The notes below the pieces were generated by a model. It ran no database searches. It had not been told where the DNA came from and worked only from the letters and a program-made list of their open reading frames with translations. Source: Gaiellasilicea sp039914895 (GTDB lineage: Bacteria; Actinomycetota; Thermoleophilia; Gaiellales; Gaiellaceae). From it: a DNA stretch of 9,844 nt. Positions 6,130-9,844 of this stretch are shown here, in pieces. Location: contig JBDSOJ010000027.1 in the NCBI GenBank assembly GCA_039914895.1, positions 1-9,844 of the forward strand, written 5' to 3'. Position 1 is the stretch's first letter. Each line of letters starts with the position of its first letter. A program made the translations under genes and the position numbers.

Positions 6130-7156
6130 CTGCAACCTCCTCGATCCAACGCTCGAGGATCGGCCAGGCGTCGTGCGGGCCTGGCCCGGCCTCGGGATGG
6201 AACTGCACCGAGCGCGCGCGCAGCTCGGGGAAGTCGAAGCCCTCGACCGTGCCGTCGTACAGCGAGACGTGCGTGGCCTCGGCGTCGTCGGACGGCGCGA
6301 CCGCGAAACCGTGGTTCTGGCTCGTGACGAGAACACGGCCGCTCCTGCGCTCGAGCACGGGATGGTTGGCGCCGCGGTGTCCGAACGGAAGCTTGTACGT
6401 CGTGTGGCCGGTTGCGAGGCCGAGCAGCTGGTGGCCGAGGCAGATTCCGAGCACGGGGACGCGGCCGAGCAGCTCACGCACGGTCGCGACCTCGTCGCGC
6501 AGCGGCTCAGGATCGCCGGGACCGTTCGAGAGCAGGACGGCGTCGTGGCGCACGAGCTCGTCGGCCGTGGCGGTGCATGGGTACACATGCACCTGCGCAC
6601 CCGCACCCGCGAGCCGGCGCAGGATCGAGTGCTTGCAGCCGTAGTCGACGACGGCGACCCGCACGGAGCCTGCAGCCGCGTAGACGTACGGCGTGGCGGT
6701 GGACACATGGGCCACGAGCGCCGCGCCCTCCATGCTCGGCCGTGCGCGCACCTGCTCGACGGCCTCGTCCTCGGCGAGAGCGGTTGCGACGGCGACCGCA
6801 CGCATCGCGCCCCCCTCGCGCAGGCGGAGCGTGAGCGAACGCGTGTCGATCCCGGTGAGGGCGACGATCCCGTGTCCGGCGAGCCAGTCCGTCCACTCCG
6901 GCCCCCGCGCCTCGCGCATCAGCACGCCCTTCGCATGCGTGCCGGCCGATTCGGAGCGGCCGGCCGCAACGCCGTAGTTGCCGACCATCGGCGCCGTGAA
7001 GCAGACGAGCTGCTCCGCGAAGCTCGGGTCGGTGACGGTCTCCTGGTAGCCGGTCATCGCGGTCGTGAAGACCGCCTCGCCGAAGGCGACCCCGTCCGCG
7101 CCGACCGACTCGCCACGGAAGATCGTTCCGTCCTCGAGCGCCAGGAAGGCGCTCAT
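6119..7156 (-). CDS. carA: Carbamoyl-phosphate synthase small (glutamine amidotransferase) subunit
   Basis: A 345-residue protein, a little shorter than B. subtilis (about 364) or E. coli (382). It hydrolyses glutamine and channels ammonia into CarB. The N-terminal subunit-contact domain shows LEDGTIFRGESVG and MTGYQETVTDPS; TGIDTRSLT is near residue 101. The class I glutaminase domain begins with VAVVDYGCKHSILRRL. The nucleophile Cys239 is in LGICLGHQLLG, SQNHGFAV (279-286) follows, and the His320/Glu322 pair is in FHPEAGPGPHD, so all catalytic residues are present. ATG 7156 overlaps the pyrC stop as ATGA. The frame is open further upstream to about 7270, but that part reads through pyrC and does not look like CarA. 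Its own ribosome site is weak, consistent with coupling to pyrC. Confidence 0.97.
   Translation of the reverse strand: MSAFLALEDGTIFRGESVGADGVAFGEAVFTTAMTGYQETVTDPSFAEQLVCFTAPMVGNYGVAAGRSESAGTHAKGVLMREARGPEWTDWLAGHGIVALTGIDTRSLTLRLREGGAMRAVAVATALAEDEAVEQVRARPSMEGAALVAHVSTATPYVYAAAGSVRVAVVDYGCKHSILRRLAGAGAQVHVYPCTATADELVRHDAVLLSNGPGDPEPLRDEVATVRELLGRVPVLGICLGHQLLGLATGHTTYKLPFGHRGANHPVLERRSGRVLVTSQNHGFAVAPSDDAEATHVSLYDGTVEGFDFPELRARSVQFHPEAGPGPHDAWPILERWIEEVADAA
6135..6141 (-). promoter_or_regulatory. Strong ribosome binding site for carB
   Basis: AGGAGGT lies 6 bases before the carB ATG at 6129, inside the last codons of carA. It fixes the CarB start and rules out the longer in-frame reading that continues upstream through carA. 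Confidence 0.8.
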
Positions 7157-8424
7157 CCGTGCACCAGCCGACCGTCGGCGACGGTCTTCAGGACGACGCC
7201 GTGCAGCGTGTGGCCGAGCAGCCACGAATTCGCGGAACGCGAGCGGAAGCCGGCCTCCTCGACCGACCACTCCGCGTCGAGGTCGAGGAGGACAAGGTTC
7301 GCGCGGGCGCCGACCTCGATCCTGGGCTCGGGCAGGCCGAGCGCGCGGGCGGGGCCGCCCGACATGCGTTCGAGCAGCGTCTCGAGCGGCACGAGCCCCG
7401 TCTGCACCAGGTGGGTGTAGAGCGCGGCGAACGAGGTCTCGAGGCCGGTGACCCCGAACGGCGCCTCCTCGAACGGCGCCGACTTTTCGTCGCGAGAATG
7501 AGGAGCGTGGTCGGTTGCAATGGCGCCGATGGCGCCATTGCAGAGGCCACGGATCAGCGCTCTGCGATGGTCGTCCGAGCGCAGTGGAGGGTTCATCTTC
7601 ACGTTCGGGTCGAAGCTTCGGACCGCCTCATCCGTCAGCACGAGGTGGTGCGGCGTCACCTCGGCGGTCGCCTGCACCCCTCGTGCCTGCGCGGCTTCCA
7701 GCGCCTCGACCGACTCCTTCGCGGAGAGGTGCATCAGGTGGAGCGAACGGCCCTCATAGCCGGCGAGCGAGAGGTCGCGCTCGACCATCGCGCTCTCGGC
7801 GAGCGACGGGTAGGGCGCGAAGCCGAGCTCGGCGCAGACGGCACCCTCGTGCACCTGGCCGTCGCGGGAGAGCGTCGGCTCCTCACAGTGGAGCGCGAGC
7901 GTGCGGTCGGTGATCGCGCCGTACTGGAGCGCGCGCCGCATCAGGCCGGCCGAGGTGACGGGACGGCCGTCGTCGGTGAAGGCAGCCGCGCCCGCATCGG
8001 CGAGCTCCCCCATCTCGGTCAGTTCCTCGCCGCCGAGCCGCTTCGAGATCGCGGCCATGAAGCCGGTCGGTATCAGCGCGTCGCGCTTGGCGTTCGCGAT
8101 GAGCGAGCCGAGCACGGCGGCCGAATCGACGACCGGATCGGTGTTCGGCATCGCGAGGATGGCGCAGTAGCCGCCGGCAGCAGCAGCGGCGGTTCCGCTC
8201 GCGATCGTCTCCTCGTCCTCGCGTCCGGGCGAGCGCAGATGCACGTGTGGGTCGACGAACGCAGGCGCGAGGACGAGATCGCGAGAGTCGCAACTCGCCC
8301 CTGACGGGACGATTCGCGATATGACGCCTTCCGTGACGGTGACCTCGACGTAGTCGCCTGAAGGCAGACGCCCCTCGAGCACGAGGCTGTCGGAGCGGCC
8401 GTTCGTGCAGAAGAGCGTGTTCAC
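7153..8424 (-). CDS. pyrC: Dihydroorotase, class I
   Basis: A 423-residue zinc amidohydrolase that cyclises carbamoyl aspartate to dihydroorotate. Metal ligands typical of the family are visible: His60 and His62 in DPHVHLRSPG, Asp151 or Asp152 in FTDDG, His179 in LHCEE, His232 in LMHLSAKES, and Asp305 in ATDHAPHSRDEKSAPFEEAP. Other family motifs are AMPNTDPVVD (91-100) and KMNPPLR (276-282). The length fits class I enzymes from B. subtilis and actinobacteria. The GTG start at 8424 overlaps the pyrB stop as GTGA. The frame stays open upstream through pyrB to about 9699, but that reading is out of frame with PyrB and is not protein-like, so it is not a fusion. A perfect hairpin lies just before the codons for the ATDHAPH motif. 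Confidence 0.97.
   Translation of the reverse strand: MNTLFCTNGRSDSLVLEGRLPSGDYVEVTVTEGVISRIVPSGASCDSRDLVLAPAFVDPHVHLRSPGREDEETIASGTAAAAAGGYCAILAMPNTDPVVDSAAVLGSLIANAKRDALIPTGFMAAISKRLGGEELTEMGELADAGAAAFTDDGRPVTSAGLMRRALQYGAITDRTLALHCEEPTLSRDGQVHEGAVCAELGFAPYPSLAESAMVERDLSLAGYEGRSLHLMHLSAKESVEALEAAQARGVQATAEVTPHHLVLTDEAVRSFDPNVKMNPPLRSDDHRRALIRGLCNGAIGAIATDHAPHSRDEKSAPFEEAPFGVTGLETSFAALYTHLVQTGLVPLETLLERMSGGPARALGLPEPRIEVGARANLVLLDLDAEWSVEEAGFRSRSANSWLLGHTLHGVVLKTVADGRLVHG
7516..7542. repeat. Perfect 12-bp inverted repeat inside pyrC
   Basis: TGCAATGGCGCC, a 3-base spacer (GAT on the plus strand), and its exact complement GGCGCCATTGCA. In the pyrC message it forms a 12-bp stem with a 3-base loop over the codons for CNGAIGAIA (residues 295-303), just before the ATDHAPH metal motif. 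No T run follows on either strand. Confidence 0.85.
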
Positions 8425-9335
8425 GCGACCGCCGCCGTCTCGCGCACGGGCACGTCCGCGAGCAGGAGGTCGTGCAGGACCGCCATCCGTACCGCGAGCC
8501 CGGAGCTGACCTGCGCGAGGATCAGCGAGTCGGGCGAGTCGGCAACGCGGCCGTCGATCTCGACGCCCCGGTTGATCGGGCCGGGGTGCATCACCTTCTG
8601 CCCCGGCCGCACGCGCGCGGGCGTGATCCCCCAGCGCGCCGCGTACTCGCGCAGGCTCGGGACGAAGGCCGACTCCATCCGCTCGCGCTGCATCCGGAGC
8701 ACGTAGATCACGTCCGCGGCCTCGATCGCTCCGATCTCCGTTGCCGTCTCGCAACCCATCGCCTCGATCCCGCGCGGGAGCAGCGTCGGCGGCCCCACCA
8801 GCGTCGTGTGCGCGCCGACGAGCGCGAGCGCCTGGATCAGCGAGCGGGCGACGCGGCTGTGGAGGACGTCGCCGACGATCGCGACGTGGAGGCCGTCGAG
8901 CCTTCCGAGCGACTCGCGGATCGTGAAGAGGTCGAGCAAAGCCTGGGTCGGGTGCTGGTGCTTGCCGTCGCCGGCGTTCACGACCGCCGCTTTCGAGTAG
9001 CGCGCGACGAGGGCGGGCGCGCCGATCTGCGCGTGCCGGACGACGATCGCGTCCGGCTCGTACTGCGCCAGCGTCAGCACCGTGTCCTTGAGCGATTCGC
9101 CCTTGTCGACCGACGAGCCGGCCGACTTCAGCGACATCACATCGGCGGAGAGCTTTTTCGCCGCCAGCTCGAAGCTCGACGACGTGCGGGTCGACGACTC
9201 GAAGAAGAGGCTGAGCACGAGCTTCCCCCGCAGCACCGGCAGCTTCTCCTCGACGCCCGCGAGCGCGCCGGCCGTCTCGAGGATCCGCTCGACGTCGCCG
9301 CGGGTGAGGTCGGCGATCGAGAGCAGATGATTCAC
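8421..9335 (-). CDS. pyrB: Aspartate carbamoyltransferase catalytic subunit
   Basis: A 304-residue protein that joins carbamoyl phosphate and aspartate, the committed step of pyrimidine synthesis. The phosphate loop SSTRT is at residues 47-51; the next residue is Ser where E. coli has Arg. Ser75 and Lys79 of the neighbouring-subunit loop are in SSVDKGESLKDT. Arg100, then HPTQALLD (His128, Gln131), GDVLHSRVARS (Arg161), LRMQRER (Arg214) and VMHPGPINRGVEI complete the active site. No regulatory pyrI gene is present, as is usual outside enterobacteria; control probably comes through PyrR. The GTG start has GGAGGA 6 bases upstream (9342-9347) and overlaps the pyrR stop as GTGA. The stop overlaps pyrC in the same way. 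Confidence 0.98.
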   Translation of the reverse strand: MNHLLSIADLTRGDVERILETAGALAGVEEKLPVLRGKLVLSLFFESSTRTSSSFELAAKKLSADVMSLKSAGSSVDKGESLKDTVLTLAQYEPDAIVVRHAQIGAPALVARYSKAAVVNAGDGKHQHPTQALLDLFTIRESLGRLDGLHVAIVGDVLHSRVARSLIQALALVGAHTTLVGPPTLLPRGIEAMGCETATEIGAIEAADVIYVLRMQRERMESAFVPSLREYAARWGITPARVRPGQKVMHPGPINRGVEIDGRVADSPDSLILAQVSSGLAVRMAVLHDLLLADVPVRETAAVA

Positions 9336-9844
9336 GATCGTTCCTCCGGCGCGCCGACAAGCAGGATCCGGTCGGCGCCGTCCGTCTCGGCGAGCTCGAC
9401 CTGGATCCGCTCGCTCCGCGCTGTCGGCAGGTTCTTGCCGACGTAGTCGGGCCGGATCGGCAGCTCGCGGTGACCGCGGTCGACGAGGACGGCGAGCTGG
9501 ACGCGGGCCGGGCGGCCGTGCTCGAAGAGCGTCTCGATCGCGGCGCGGATCGTGCGGCCTGTGTAGAGGACGTCGTCGACGAGGACGACGGTGAGCCCGC
9601 GCAGCTCGAAGTCGAGCGCGGTCGCGTGGACGATCGGCTGCTCGGCGTCTCCTTCAACGGCGACCGTGTCGTCGCGATGAAAGGTGATGTCGACTGCACC
9701 GAGCTCGATCTCCTCCCCGCTTCGCTCCTCGATCAGCGCCGCGAGCCGCTCGGCGATCGGGACGCCGCGGGTGTGGATGCCGACGAGCGCCAGCCGGTCG
9801 AGGTCGTCGTTGCGCTCGATGATCTCGTGCGCGATGCGCGAGAG
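9332..9844 (-). CDS. pyrR: PyrR, UMP-sensing pyrimidine operon regulator / uracil phosphoribosyltransferase (N-terminus cut off)
   Basis: The last 170 codons are visible, in frame from the right edge. By comparison with B. subtilis PyrR (about 181 residues), only the first 10-20 residues are missing. PyrR binds UMP and pyr mRNA to block expression, and also has uracil phosphoribosyltransferase activity. Visible motifs are RIAHEIIERN (3-12), GIHTRGVPIAERL (22-34), the PRPP-binding loop VVLVDDVLYTGRT (86-98), and QLAVLVDRGHRELPIRPDYVGKN (116-138 of the visible part), nearly identical in pattern to the Bacillus protein. It is the first visible gene of the operon, so the leader where it would act lies outside the window. 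I saw no second PyrR-type binding loop between the genes, which leave no intergenic space. Confidence 0.96.
   Translation of the reverse strand, partial: LSRIAHEIIERNDDLDRLALVGIHTRGVPIAERLAALIEERSGEEIELGAVDITFHRDDTVAVEGDAEQPIVHATALDFELRGLTVVLVDDVLYTGRTIRAAIETLFEHGRPARVQLAVLVDRGHRELPIRPDYVGKNLPTARSERIQVELAETDGADRILLVGAPEERS

Noticed and set aside
6130..6801. Apparent long N-terminal extension of CarB
   Set aside because: It is carA read out of frame; AGGAGGT before ATG 6129 and the family start motif fix the true start.
7516..7542. The pyrC hairpin as a transcription terminator
   Set aside because: No T-rich tract follows on either strand and it lies in the middle of an intact gene with operon partners downstream.
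8421..9335. Possible pyrI regulatory chain or an inactive PyrB pair
   Set aside because: No second carbamoyltransferase or zinc-binding regulatory subunit is present, and the single PyrB keeps its catalytic residues.
8425..9699. Apparent N-terminal extension that would fuse something to PyrC
   Set aside because: The extension reads pyrB and pyrR in the wrong frame; the PyrC family start fits the GTG at 8424 with a GTGA overlap.
1..9844. Search for a defence, mobile or otherwise novel system
   Set aside because: Every stretch is filled by recognised housekeeping genes; I saw no transposase, integrase, tRNA, CRISPR repeat or unassigned gene, and no gap longer than 60 bp.

Overview
The window holds one strand of ordinary but densely packed core metabolism, all on the minus strand and read from right to left. 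It is very GC-rich, with many GTG starts and short gene overlaps. The gene order is pyrR-pyrB-pyrC-carA-carB-pyrK-pyrD, then mihF-gmk-rpoZ-coaBC. The pairing of an actinobacterial integration host factor (mIHF) with gmk, rpoZ and coaBC downstream of a pyr cluster is a known actinobacterial order; Mycobacterium has a comparable layout. The omega subunit also carries the actinobacterial INxYxxQLGEG segment. Class 1B dihydroorotate dehydrogenase (PyrD plus PyrK) is not what mycobacteria use, so I infer a deep-branching actinomycete, possibly of Thermoleophilia/Gaiellales type. That placement is inference, not proof.

Region 1 (9844 to 1655) is a seven-gene pyrimidine operon. PyrR is the UMP-sensing regulator, and its N-terminus and the operon leader lie outside the window. 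CarA and CarB make carbamoyl phosphate, PyrB makes carbamoyl aspartate, PyrC closes the ring, and PyrD with PyrK oxidises dihydroorotate using FMN, FAD and a 2Fe-2S cluster. Every junction overlaps (4, 4, 4, 11, 20 and 11 bp), which implies one transcript and translational coupling. pyrE and pyrF are not present, so UMP synthesis must be finished by genes elsewhere.

Region 2 (1658 to 1622) is the only clear internal control point. A good -35/-10 promoter overlaps the pyrD stop codon and places the predicted mRNA start within a few bases of the mihF ATG, so mihF is probably translated from a leaderless or nearly leaderless message.

Region 3 (1621 to 1) contains mihF, gmk, rpoZ and the start of coaBC: nucleoid protein, GMP kinase, RNA polymerase omega and coenzyme A synthesis. 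A 60-bp gap with a weak hairpin separates rpoZ from coaBC.

I found no mobile element, CRISPR array, RNA gene or defence-like module, and no novel multi-gene system. The most unusual signals are in the proteins. CarB has lost most of its central helical oligomerisation domain, PyrD lacks its usual N-terminal hairpin and the loop after its catalytic cysteine, and PyrK lacks a nucleotide-domain motif. There is also a patch of foreign-looking codons in carB, a perfect 12-bp hairpin inside pyrC, and a low-GC tail on pyrD that runs into the next promoter.
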